Below, in pieces: positions 1-6,795 of a stretch of 24,264 nucleotides of DNA (its first letter is position 1; the number at the start of each line of letters is the position of its first letter). The translations under genes and the position numbers were made by a program. The stretch lies in assembly GCA_023412635.1 (NCBI GenBank), contig JAEYNI010000346.1, forward strand, positions 1-24,264, written 5' to 3'. The notes below the pieces were generated by a model. That model saw only the letters and a list, made by a program, of their open reading frames with translations. It did not search any database and was not told the origin of the DNA. The DNA is from Bacillota bacterium (GTDB lineage: Bacteria; Bacillota; Clostridia; Acetivibrionales; DSM-1351).

Positions 1-2
1 AT

Positions 3-1460
3 TCACTTGGGAGGGTAAAGGTTGCAAAGACCGGAAATGCTATGATGCTATCCACTCAAGGCGATTACATATTTGACAGTAACCCCGATAAAGTAGGAAA
101 AAACTATAAGGAATTTATTAAAAATACTAGTAATGAAGAGGCATTTAAAAATGTAATTCTAGCTAAAAATGAGGGAACTGTTAAATATACAAATGATGAT
201 GGCAGGGAGGTTATTTCAGCCTACTCTACTGTATCTTTAACAGGTTGGAAGGTAGTGGCTGTTGCCCCTCTGGACGAAGTGTATGAGGAATTCAACAAGA
301 ATATGCTTACCATAATCATATCAATAATTGCAATTGCATTACTTACTATTTTCATATCAATAATTGTTTCAAGTCTTGTGGCTGTACCTATCAAGACAGC
401 TGCAGAACATTTAAATGTTATGGCAAATGCGGATTTCACCAGAGAAGTGCCTGCAAAATTCCTTAAGAGAAAGGATGAAATTGGACTTCTTTTAAAATCT
501 GTAGATATTATGAGTAAATCCATTCGATCGGTTCTTCAGGGGGTAATCAATGAGGTTAATGGTATGAAGCATAATGTTGCAGTATCATCATTGAATTTAT
601 CTGAATTAGTATCACAAATTGAGGACGTATCGGCGACAACTGAAGAGATGTCTGCGGGAATGGAAGAAACAGCAGCCTCAGCAGAACAAATGAATGCAAC
701 GTCAATAGAGATAGAACAGGCAGTGGAATCTATTTCAATAAAAGCCAATAATGGCTCTTTGATAACTGAAGAAATAAACAGACGTGCACAGAGCTTAAAA
801 GAAAATGCCTTAAATTCGCAGAAGTCTGCACACGAAATCCGTATAGATATTGATTCCGATATAAAAAATTCAATTGAACAGTCCAGGGCTGTTGAGAAAA
901 TTAACGTACTGACTGAATCCATACTGCAAATCACAGCTCAAACTAACCTGCTTGCATTGAATGCAGCTATAGAAGCCGCTAGAGCAGGAGAGGCCGGTAA
1001 GGGATTTGCTGTGGTGGCAGATGAAATTCGTAAATTAGCTGAAGATTCAAAAAACACTGCCAATGAGATTCAAAAGATTACAAAACTTGTGGTTAGTTCG
1101 GTAGAAAGCTTGACACAGAGCTCGGCGAAAGCTTTAGATTTTATTGATACAACAGTAATCAGTGACTATAGAACATTGGTAGATACAGGAGAGCAATACT
1201 ATCAGGATGCGGAAGCTATACAAGAATTGGTGTCTGACTTTAATTCAACAGCCGAGATGCTATCTACATCGATAGAAAGTATGATCAAAGCTATTAATGA
1301 AGTTACTATCTCTAACAGCGAAGAAGCGCAAGGCACCCAAAGTATAGCAGAGAGAGCATCGGATGTTATGCAGAAGGCAGTTAAAGTTGCTGATGTAATG
1401 AAAGAGACCGAACTTAGCTCTGAAAGACTTGCTATCGCAGTAGAAAAATTTAAAATTTAA
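3..1460 (+). CDS. Methyl-accepting chemotaxis protein, 5' end cut off by the window
   Basis: Membrane chemoreceptor that signals to CheA/CheW. The frame is open from the window edge (base 3) through an internal ATG at 42, and the residues before that ATG continue the ligand-binding domain, so the N terminus lies outside. The first ~80 residues look like the membrane-proximal half of an extracellular dCache sensor (LSTQGDYIFDSNPDKVGKN). A single membrane segment spans roughly residues 85-115 after the ATG, then a HAMP domain (about 115-165). The cytoplasmic signalling domain carries the highly conserved hairpin tip QTNLLALNAAIEAARAGE followed by GKGFAVVADEIRKLAE. The C terminus shows no NWETF-like tether for CheR/CheB. 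The ligand cannot be told from the sequence. It is unrelated in function to the tail genes downstream. Confidence 0.95.
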   Translation, partial: SLGRVKVAKTGNAMMLSTQGDYIFDSNPDKVGKNYKEFIKNTSNEEAFKNVILAKNEGTVKYTNDDGREVISAYSTVSLTGWKVVAVAPLDEVYEEFNKNMLTIIISIIAIALLTIFISIIVSSLVAVPIKTAAEHLNVMANADFTREVPAKFLKRKDEIGLLLKSVDIMSKSIRSVLQGVINEVNGMKHNVAVSSLNLSELVSQIEDVSATTEEMSAGMEETAASAEQMNATSIEIEQAVESISIKANNGSLITEEINRRAQSLKENALNSQKSAHEIRIDIDSDIKNSIEQSRAVEKINVLTESILQITAQTNLLALNAAIEAARAGEAGKGFAVVADEIRKLAEDSKNTANEIQKITKLVVSSVESLTQSSAKALDFIDTTVISDYRTLVDTGEQYYQDAEAIQELVSDFNSTAEMLSTSIESMIKAINEVTISNSEEAQGTQSIAERASDVMQKAVKVADVMKETELSSERLAIAVEKFKI

Positions 1461-1466
1461 GTATAT

Positions 1467-1520
1467 AGAAAACCAAAGGTCTGATTTTCGTTATTAAAAA
1501 TCAGACCTTTGGTTTTCTTG
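1467..1520 (+). terminator. Strong hairpin terminator between convergent genes
   Basis: A perfect 22-bp inverted repeat (1467-1488 with 1497-1518) with an 8-base loop. A-rich and T-rich ends mean it can terminate in both directions. It lies just after the chemoreceptor stop and 66 bases before the 3' end of the convergent cyclophilin gene, so it probably serves both. Confidence 0.9.
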
Positions 1521-1585
1521 TTTAAATTGAGGAATTTATATATTTATCTCTATTTATGATGTTAAAAATTACTCTGCTAAATCGC

Positions 1586-2221
1586 TTATTTGATAAGTGT
1601 AATTGACTTTATAACAACCTTTTCTACCGGTTGTGAAGGTTCTCCCGATGCTTTATTTACTGTAACCTCGGTGTTTGCAATTTTATCAAGAGTTTCTTCT
1701 CCGCTGATAAGTTTTCCAAAAGCCGCATATTTTCCATCCAACTGTGAACCATACATGTCATCATGCATTATAAAAAACTGACTAGATGCCGAATTGGGGT
1801 CATTACTTCTAGCCATTGAAAGAACCCCTCTGGTGTGTTTTAGAGTATTTTGTGTAAATCCGTTTTCACTGAATTCACCTTTGATGTTTTTCTCTGAACC
1901 GCCCATACCGGTACCTTCAGGGTCACCGCCCTGTATCATAAAACCTTTTACAATACGGTGAAAGGTAAGTCCATCATAAAATTTTGAATTTACAAGCTCT
2001 GCAAAATTTCTAACGGTTTCAGGTGCGTATTCGGGGTAGAGCTCCAGTACCATTTTATCACCATTTTCCATCTCAATTTGCACCTGTGGGTGACCCGATA
2101 AATCTATTGTTCCCTCACTGCTTTCCTTTGCACCTTTGTCGGAACACCCGGATGAAATAACAAGAAGAAAAATGCAAATTGACAATACTGCTAATATTTT
2201 CTTAAAAGTACTTCTAAACAT
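1586..2221 (-). CDS. Cyclophilin-type peptidyl-prolyl cis-trans isomerase lipoprotein
   Basis: Catalyses cis-trans isomerisation of X-Pro bonds, probably on the outer face of the membrane as a folding helper. The 211-residue protein starts with a basic N terminus and a hydrophobic stretch ending in SSGC, a slightly degenerate lipobox with predicted lipidated Cys26. The cyclophilin domain runs from about residue 47 to 208. It has the catalytic FHR at 87-89, GFMIQGGDP at 93-101, SASSQFF at 144-150 and LDGKYAAFGK at 161-170, so it looks active. A GGAGG site precedes the ATG. It is transcribed against the chemoreceptor and away from the tail element. It is probably a host gene marking the left border of that element. 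Confidence 0.93.
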   Translation of the reverse strand: MFRSTFKKILAVLSICIFLLVISSGCSDKGAKESSEGTIDLSGHPQVQIEMENGDKMVLELYPEYAPETVRNFAELVNSKFYDGLTFHRIVKGFMIQGGDPEGTGMGGSEKNIKGEFSENGFTQNTLKHTRGVLSMARSNDPNSASSQFFIMHDDMYGSQLDGKYAAFGKLISGEETLDKIANTEVTVNKASGEPSQPVEKVVIKSITLIK

Positions 2222-2311
2222 GATTTTGCCTCCGTAAAAAATTATATGTAAGAGTATTTGGAATTTACTGAAGTTGTAGATAATCCAGTTAATCTAATAC
2301 AATCAAATTTA

Positions 2312-2342
2312 ATTATACTGATTTAACTGAAAACGTCTACAA
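2312..2342 (-). promoter_or_regulatory. Possible promoter of the cyclophilin gene
   Basis: On the minus strand a TATAAT box (2317-2312) is preceded 19 bases upstream by TTGTAG (2342-2337). The spacing is longer than ideal. The rest of the A/T-rich gap 2222-2437 shows no gene or convincing structure. Confidence 0.35.
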
Positions 2343-2437
2343 AAATTGTGAAAAAATAAGGTTTTAGATAAAAAAACAAGAATAAAAATTACTAAAAAAG
2401 TATAAAGATAAGAGGGAACTTGTATATATCGACTTCG

Positions 2438-2487
2438 AAAATAAAGGGACTGCCTCTCAAAAGATTTCTATTTGGAGGCAGTCCCCT
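2438..2487 (-). terminator. Terminator of the repressor gene
   Basis: An 11-bp perfect stem, 2446-2456 with 2475-2485. On the minus strand it is followed by a T-rich tract, 31 bases beyond the repressor stop codon. Confidence 0.85.
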
Positions 2488-2517
2488 CATTTTCCTGGAA
2501 TGAACACATATAAATAT

Positions 2518-2847
2518 CTAGCCCTGTTTTGTCAATAAATACTTAGCATAATTGAATAATTCTTTCTTGTTTCCTTCGGTTAATGTTTTATAAATCTCCG
2601 TCAGTTTATTTACAGATTGCTCCAGATACATTGTGTCTGATATTCCCGCTAGCCAATCCAGGCTAACACTAAACTTGTTTGCAATAAGAATCGCAATACT
2701 AATAGGAACATCTCTAGCTTCTTTTTCATTATCACCTTCATACCTGTATACGGAGCTCCTATGAACACCTAGAATTTTTGCAAATTCATCAACAGAATAA
2801 CCTAATTGATTCCTCAACTCCTTTATTCGTTCGTTTGTTGTTGCCAT
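2518..2847 (-). CDS. Cro/C1-type (XRE family) repressor of the tail element
   Basis: DNA-binding transcription repressor of 109 residues. An N-terminal helix-turn-helix occupies about residues 5-65, with SVDEFAKILGVHRSSVYRYE forming the two HTH helices. A short helical C-terminal tail (about 75-109) may dimerise. There is no S24/LexA-like peptidase domain and no room for one, so RecA-stimulated self-cleavage is not expected. The start is fixed by AGGAGG just upstream of the ATG. It diverges from the late regulator, the usual arrangement for a prophage or tailocin switch, and its promoter lies close to the promoter facing the tail genes. Its role as master repressor is inferred from family and position. 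Confidence 0.9.
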   Translation of the reverse strand: MATTNERIKELRNQLGYSVDEFAKILGVHRSSVYRYEGDNEKEARDVPISIAILIANKFSVSLDWLAGISDTMYLEQSVNKLTEIYKTLTEGNKKELFNYAKYLLTKQG

Positions 2848-2882
2848 TTTGAAAAACCTCCTGTATAAGTCGTAACACCATT

Positions 2883-2911
2883 ATTATATATATAATGTCT
2901 CCGAATGTAAA
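2883..2911 (-). promoter_or_regulatory. Promoter of the repressor gene
   Basis: Minus-strand -35 TTTACA (2911-2906) and -10 TATAAT (2888-2883) with a 17-base spacer. This is nearly consensus sigma-A, with a predicted start near 2876 and a short leader to the ATG at 2847. Confidence 0.8.
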
Positions 2912-2958
2912 TAAAAAATATCCGATTGGAGAATTTATTAATTGACATCCAATAAATG
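2898..2958. promoter_or_regulatory. Candidate repressor operators between the divergent promoters
   Basis: Three related words occur: TCCGAATG (2900-2907, over the repressor -35), the quasi-palindrome TCCGATTGGA (2921-2930, between the promoters) and TCCAATAA (2948-2955, just after the plus-strand -35). Their position suits binding by the HTH repressor. The motif is short and its assignment is inference. Confidence 0.4.
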
Positions 2959-2970
2959 GGATGGTATTAT
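2942..2970 (+). promoter_or_regulatory. Promoter towards the late regulator
   Basis: TTGACA (2942-2947), exactly 17 bases, then TATTAT (2965-2970). It is an almost perfect sigma-A promoter with a predicted start near 2977, giving a leader of about 190 bases before the regulator ATG at 3167. It probably needs tight repression. Confidence 0.8.
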
Positions 2971-2976
2971 TATGTT

Positions 2977-3166
2977 GTTCCTGAAATGCGACAAGTAAAT
3001 ATAGATGGGCTTTTATTAAGATGAGAATATCTTAGTAAAAAAAGTGTGATATGAGTCTTAACAAACAGGCGAGCATACAACTTAGTTTTTAAAAAGGTGT
3101 AGTTGTGTTCAGGATGTTCCTAAACGGAGAAAATACTTATTGAATGGCTGTAAAGGAGAGAGATTA
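2977..3166 (+). other. Long untranslated leader of the late regulator mRNA
   Basis: No convincing gene is seen. An A/T-rich 12-bp hairpin (3011-3022 with 3029-3040, one G-U pair, six-base loop) lies early in it. A seven-codon reading frame starting at 3144 ends in TAATG overlapping the regulator start, but has no good ribosome binding site of its own. A regulatory role for the leader is possible but not shown. Confidence 0.35.
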
Positions 3167-3622
3167 ATGATAAAGCAAGAATTAACAGAAATAAACCAAA
3201 TAAAGAAAGAAATTAATTTATTAAGAAATAAACTTCAGGAATTAAGTTATGGTGATAATGAGGCAATTGTAGCAGATAAAGTTAAGGGCAGCATGGCCCA
3301 ATTTCCATATCTACCCCGCACATTTACAATAATAGGGAGGGAAGAAATGTCTGAGGAGTGTTTGGAACAGCGAAATCAGATTGCTCAAAAAATCAGGGCA
3401 AAGACACAAACTCTTATGGAAAAGGTAAACTGCGCGTTTAAGTATATCGAAAGCATACAGGACAGTAATGTTAGACAGATAATGACTTATAGGTACATAG
3501 ATGGACTTACCTGGGAGCAGACGGGAGAATGCATGAGTTACTCTTGGGAAACAGTTAGAAAAAAACATGATAAGTTTTTAAAAACCATACCAAACAATAC
3601 CAGTATTTATACTGTAAGATAG
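3167..3622 (+). CDS. DUF1492/RinA-like phage late transcription regulator
   Basis: A 151-residue protein of the phage late-regulator type (DUF1492, related to RinA/ArpU proteins), expected to turn on the structural operon. The N-terminal third is helical and charged. The family-typical patch around FPYLPRTFTIIGRE lies near residue 45. The C terminus resembles sigma-70 region 4, with YRYIDGLTWEQTGECMSYSW followed by a basic recognition helix. I chose ATG 3167 because AGGAGAG lies eight bases upstream; a TTG at 3140 would add nine residues but lacks a site. The last codons lie inside the first copy of a 49-bp repeat that recurs before the tail operon, suggesting the protein or its promoter acts on those elements. 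Confidence 0.8.
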   Translation: MIKQELTEINQIKKEINLLRNKLQELSYGDNEAIVADKVKGSMAQFPYLPRTFTIIGREEMSEECLEQRNQIAQKIRAKTQTLMEKVNCAFKYIESIQDSNVRQIMTYRYIDGLTWEQTGECMSYSWETVRKKHDKFLKTIPNNTSIYTVR

Positions 3623-3636
3623 TATTGTAAAAGATT
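3588..3636. repeat. 49-bp bipartite repeat, copy 1 (overlaps regulator 3' end)
   Basis: Seventeen bases (3588-3604) identical to copy 2, eight unrelated bases, then 24 identical bases (3613-3636). Inside it ACAATAC (3594-3600) and GTATTGT (3622-3628) form an inverted pair. It covers the final codons of the late regulator and its stop. Confidence 0.9.
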
Positions 3637-3662
3637 ATGTTATTATAAGTGCTTCATCTTTT

Positions 3663-3698
3663 AAGTTTGAGCAGAAAATTATCTGTCTCAAACTTTTT
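3663..3698 (+). terminator. Terminator after the late regulator
   Basis: A 9-bp stem (3663-3671 with 3687-3695), extendable by CAGA/TCTG with one bulged base, then a T-rich tail. It separates regulator transcription from the tail operon, so the tail genes should have their own start point. Confidence 0.8.
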
Positions 3699-3721
3699 GC
3701 TTTCAAAGGTGTTCAGAAGTG

Positions 3722-3770
3722 TACCAAACAATACCAGTTGATTAGTTGTAAGATAGTATTGTAAAAGATT
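3722..3770. repeat. 49-bp bipartite repeat, copy 2 (upstream of tail operon)
   Basis: Same structure as copy 1, exactly 134 bases downstream: 17 identical bases (3722-3738), eight different bases of the same length, 24 identical bases (3747-3770). Conservation of spacer length but not sequence fits a two-part protein binding site or promoter. A weak -10-like TATTGT (3757-3762) lies in the second block with no consensus -35, as expected for an activator-dependent late promoter starting near 3769. Confidence 0.85.
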
Positions 3771-3799
3771 GTGCATGTATATTCATATCAAGGGAGGTG

Positions 3800-3844
3800 A
3801 TGTTTTTAAGAGAGGCTCTGAAAGGGGGGGAAGAAGCAAAGTAG
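3800..3844 (+). CDS. Possible 14-residue leader peptide of the tail operon
   Basis: A short frame (MFLREALKGGEEAK) preceded by a strong AGGGAGGTG site, ending in TAG 30 bases before the first tail gene. It contains a run of seven G (3824-3830), which is unusual in this A/T-rich DNA. It is in the same frame as the next gene but separated by two stops. It could be a translated leader, a remnant of a lost gene, or just a spurious frame beside a ribosome binding sequence. Confidence 0.3.
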   Translation: MFLREALKGGEEAK

Positions 3845-3874
3845 AAAGCTATATAGCAGTTGGGAGGTTTATTT

Positions 3875-4300
3875 ATGGTCAATACAATAATTGATGCCAT
3901 AGCATTAAAGCTGAGTACAGAACTCGGTGAGGGTTTTACAGTCTATAAAGAACGCCAGGGGCAAGGAGCTAACATTCCTTGTTTTTTTATTTTTCTGCAT
4001 AGCTCCAACCAAAAAAAGATGATTGGAAGAAGATATTTCAGAGAGCAGCAATTTACCGTTGAATATCATCCGGGAACAGATAATAAAAATTCTGAAATCC
4101 ACGATATGATAGATCGACTAAACCAGCTTCTGGAATACGTAACTGCAGAAGGTAATTTTTATAGAGGAACTAAAATGAATTGTGATGTCGCAGACGGAAT
4201 CTTACGATTTTACGTTAACTATAATCTCTATGTCTATAAGGAAATAGAGGTTGTTGACACCATGGAAAGTTTGAAATCAGCAATGGAATTACAAAAATGA
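3875..4300 (+). CDS. Tail terminator/completion protein (DUF6838-like)
   Basis: A 141-residue protein resembling the small phage tail terminator family that precedes the sheath gene in PBSX-like clusters. It would cap the finished tube. The sequence is mixed alpha/beta (FTVYKERQGQGANIPCFFIF near the N terminus, then a charged helix and LRFYVNYNLYVYKE). No catalytic motif is expected. GGGAGG just upstream fixes ATG 3875; a TTG at 3860 lies within that site's region and is less likely. It is the first full gene of the tail operon. In a complete phage the head and connector genes would come before it, and here none do. The family call rests on sequence feel and position. Confidence 0.65.
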   Translation: MVNTIIDAIALKLSTELGEGFTVYKERQGQGANIPCFFIFLHSSNQKKMIGRRYFREQQFTVEYHPGTDNKNSEIHDMIDRLNQLLEYVTAEGNFYRGTKMNCDVADGILRFYVNYNLYVYKEIEVVDTMESLKSAMELQK

Positions 4301-4350
4301 AAAGTAGCGTGTACCAGATATAGCACTGTGTAAACGCAGAGGAGGTTAAA

Positions 4351-4545
4351 ATGGCTTTTAGTAATGGAAGTAGAAAGGCAGAAACAGCTAAAACAATCGC
4401 TTTTTCAAAGAAACAGCTTTTAGTAAGTAAAAGATATGTAGATCAGAAGGATTTGATCAATGTATTGCTTGCTGATGATAAAATTTACAGCTTTGAAGAA
4501 GTGGACAGTTTGATTAATAAATTTATGAAAGGAAAGGTGAAATAG
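4351..4545 (+). CDS. Small YqzN/YkzM-like protein upstream of the sheath
   Basis: A 64-residue protein with FSKKQLLVSKRYVDQKDLIN and a following short acidic helix ending in a basic tail. This pattern matches the small YqzN/YkzM proteins encoded just before the sheath gene in the B. subtilis skin and PBSX elements. Their molecular role is not known to me. GAGGAGG upstream gives the start. The stop is one base before the sheath ATG, so the two are probably translationally coupled. Confidence 0.7.
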   Translation: MAFSNGSRKAETAKTIAFSKKQLLVSKRYVDQKDLINVLLADDKIYSFEEVDSLINKFMKGKVK

Positions 4546-4546
4546 T

Positions 4547-5851
4547 ATGGCGCTTGGAGGAGGAACATTTTTAACACAGAACAAGGTTTTACCGGGAAGT
4601 TATATTAATTTTGTAAGTGCTGCCAAGGCTACAGCAGCATTGAGTGAAAGAGGTTATGCAGCAATGCCGTTGATGCTTGACTGGGGAGTTGAGGGCAATG
4701 TTATTAAGGTTGAAGCAGCTGATTTCCAGAAGGATTCCTTAAAGATCTTCGGTTATGATTACACCCATGAAAAATTAAAAGGTTTGAGAGATTTATTCAA
4801 AAATATCAGAACGGGGTACTTTTACAAATTGAATTCGGGTGTAAAGGCTGCTTGTGCTTACGCTACCGCCAGATACTCAGGTATCAGAGGGAATGACATC
4901 AAAATTGTTATTTCAAAGAATGTTGACAACCCAAGCTTGTATGATGTACTGACGCTAATTGGAACAACCAAAGTTGATATGCAAACTGTCTCAGCTATGA
5001 CAGCATTGAAACCAAATGCCTTTGTAGAATTTATCCCGACAGCGGAAATTACATTAACCAGTGGGACACCATTGACAGGCGGAACCAATGGAGATGCAGT
5101 TACAGGAGCTGAATATCAGACCTTCCTGGATAAAATTGAAGCCTATTCCTTTAATGTACTGGGCTGTTTGTCAACTTCAGCTGAGATTAATAGCCTGTTT
5201 GTTGAATTTACAAAGAGAATGAGAAATGAAGTAGGTGTAAAGTTCCAGACTGTACTTTACAGGACTATAGGGAATTTTGAAGGAGTTGTAAATCTTCATA
5301 ATGATGTTACTGATGATTTAACTCCGGCATCTCTGGTGTACTGGGTGACAGGTATCCTGGCTGGCTGTAATGTCAATAAATCCAATACCAACAGGTTATA
5401 TGACGGAGAATTTGATATTAACGTTGATTTAAAGCAAAGTGAACTTGAGGCAGCTGTTAATGGAGGAAAATTTATACTCCACAGAGTCGGTGATACTATA
5501 CGCGTTTTAGAGGATATAAACAGTTATACCTCATTTACTGAAGATAAAAACAGTGATTTCAGCAGAAATCAGACAATAAGAGTGCTTGATCAAATTGCAA
5601 ATGATTTAGCAGTGCTATTCAATACGAAATATTGCGGAAACGTACCAAATGATGCGGCAGGCAGGATATCACTATGGAATGATATAGTAAAGCATCACCA
5701 GGAACTTGAAAAGATCAGAGCTATAGAAAACTTTAAGCCTGAAGATGTTGTAGTTTCAAAAGGTGATGATAAGAAGACTGTTGTAGTACAGGATGCCGTT
5801 ACAGTAACAAATGCAATGGAACAGCTTTATATGACCACAATTGTACAATAA
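4547..5851 (+). CDS. xkdK: Contractile tail sheath protein (XkdK-like)
   Basis: Forms the outer contractile sleeve around the tail tube; contraction drives the tube through the target envelope. The 434-residue product begins with the typical MALGGGTFLTQNKVLPGSYI and has the sheath middle part with GIRGNDIKIVI and later LTGGTNGDAVTGAEYQTFLD. It ends in the conserved C-terminal sheath domain (FDINVDLKQSELEAAVNGGK, RVLEDINSYTSF, NQTIRVLDQI). Length is close to that of PBSX XkdK-type proteins. AAGGTGA precedes the ATG. Presence of a sheath identifies this as a myovirus-type (R-type) apparatus rather than a flexible F-type one. The gene is intact. Confidence 0.95.
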   Translation: MALGGGTFLTQNKVLPGSYINFVSAAKATAALSERGYAAMPLMLDWGVEGNVIKVEAADFQKDSLKIFGYDYTHEKLKGLRDLFKNIRTGYFYKLNSGVKAACAYATARYSGIRGNDIKIVISKNVDNPSLYDVLTLIGTTKVDMQTVSAMTALKPNAFVEFIPTAEITLTSGTPLTGGTNGDAVTGAEYQTFLDKIEAYSFNVLGCLSTSAEINSLFVEFTKRMRNEVGVKFQTVLYRTIGNFEGVVNLHNDVTDDLTPASLVYWVTGILAGCNVNKSNTNRLYDGEFDINVDLKQSELEAAVNGGKFILHRVGDTIRVLEDINSYTSFTEDKNSDFSRNQTIRVLDQIANDLAVLFNTKYCGNVPNDAAGRISLWNDIVKHHQELEKIRAIENFKPEDVVVSKGDDKKTVVVQDAVTVTNAMEQLYMTTIVQ

Positions 5852-5871
5852 TTTAAAAGGAGATGAAAATT

Positions 5872-6342
5872 ATGCAGACTATGAATGCAAAAGACGCTAT
5901 AAGTGCGTCATTGGCAGAATGTTATATATCTATAGGTGATGATAGATACAATTTCATGCAGGCTATAAATCTTGAAGCAAGTATTGAAAAAATAAAGAGC
6001 GAAGTGCCAATCCTGGGGAAAACCGGGAAGGGTAATAAGGCTACAGGCTGGAAGGGAACCGGTTCTGCTACCTTCCATTACAATACTTCGATTTTCAGAG
6101 AATTATTGACCAACTACAAAAAAACCGGACAGGATATATATTTTGATATCCAGGTAACAAATGAAGATGCTGGTTCCGGTGCGGGAAGACAGACTGTTAT
6201 TTTAAAGGACTGCAATATGGACGGAGGGATTCTCACCAAATTTGACGCTGATGCAGAATATTTGGATGAGGATATGGATTTCACCTTCGAAGACTTCGAA
6301 ATAACTGAGTCCTTTAATGTGCTACCGGGCATGAAAATATAA
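5872..6342 (+). CDS. xkdM: Tail tube protein (XkdM-like)
   Basis: Inner tube subunit of the contractile tail, 156 residues, of the XkdM family. Recognisable patches are KDAISASLAECYISIGDDRY, LGKTGKGNKATGWKGTGSAT and the acidic C-terminal part with FTFEDFEITESFNVLPGM. I chose ATG 5872 because the AAAGGAG site (5856-5862) would overlap an ATG at 5863. It follows the sheath by 20 bases, as in PBSX, and the pair should be made in high and matched amounts. Confidence 0.93.
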   Translation: MQTMNAKDAISASLAECYISIGDDRYNFMQAINLEASIEKIKSEVPILGKTGKGNKATGWKGTGSATFHYNTSIFRELLTNYKKTGQDIYFDIQVTNEDAGSGAGRQTVILKDCNMDGGILTKFDADAEYLDEDMDFTFEDFEITESFNVLPGMKI

Positions 6343-6366
6343 TTATAGTATAGGAGAGCGTAAATA

Positions 6367-6795
6367 ATGAATAATCTAAGTGTTTTTTTAAAACAGAATG
6401 CTCTGGAAAATGAAAATGTTAAATTCGTAGCATCAAAAAGATTTATAGATGATTCCGGAAAGCCTGTTGAATGGGAAATCTGTGGTATTACCTCGGAAGA
6501 GGATGAGGCTATCAGAAAGGCTTGTACACGAAAGGTACAAGTTCCGGGAAAAAAAGGGCAATATACCCCTGAGACCGATTACAATGCATATCTTGGTAAA
6601 CTTGCCGCCAGATGTACAATTTTCCCCAACTTAAACAATGCTGAGCTTCAGAACAGCTACGGCTGTATGGGGGCTGATTCCTTACTGAAAACCATGCTTA
6701 AACCCGGTGAATATGCGGACTATCTTGCTAAAATTCAGGAAGTAAACGGTTTTGACGTTACTATGGAAGAACTGGTGGACGAAGCAAAAAACTAA
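6367..6795 (+). CDS. xkdN: Tail assembly chaperone, short form (XkdN-like)
   Basis: A 142-residue XkdN-type tail assembly chaperone, the functional counterpart of lambda gpG, which binds tape measure and tube subunits during assembly. Visible features are NVKFVASKRFIDDSGKPVEW, a cluster of charged residues, and a helical C-terminal half (LLKTMLKPGEYADYLAKIQE). The last sense codons GCA AAA AAC before the TAA form a slippery heptamer, so a fraction of ribosomes should shift to make the longer form ending at 6974. It is placed between tube and tape measure exactly as in long-tailed phages. Confidence 0.92.
   Translation: MNNLSVFLKQNALENENVKFVASKRFIDDSGKPVEWEICGITSEEDEAIRKACTRKVQVPGKKGQYTPETDYNAYLGKLAARCTIFPNLNNAELQNSYGCMGADSLLKTMLKPGEYADYLAKIQEVNGFDVTMEELVDEAKN

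Noticed and set aside
3051..3092. Thirteen-codon reading frame in the late regulator leader
   Set aside because: Its ribosome binding site is poor (AAGTGTG) and nothing supports coding; short frames are frequent in such A/T-rich DNA.
3588..3770. CRISPR array or attachment-site interpretation of the two 49-bp repeats
   Set aside because: Only two copies, separated by 85 bases holding a terminator, no cas genes, no integrase, and the repeats do not bracket the element.
6449..6634. Alternative-frame reading frame inside the chaperone gene
   Set aside because: It is a shadow of the well-supported XkdN frame, without its own ribosome site or family features.
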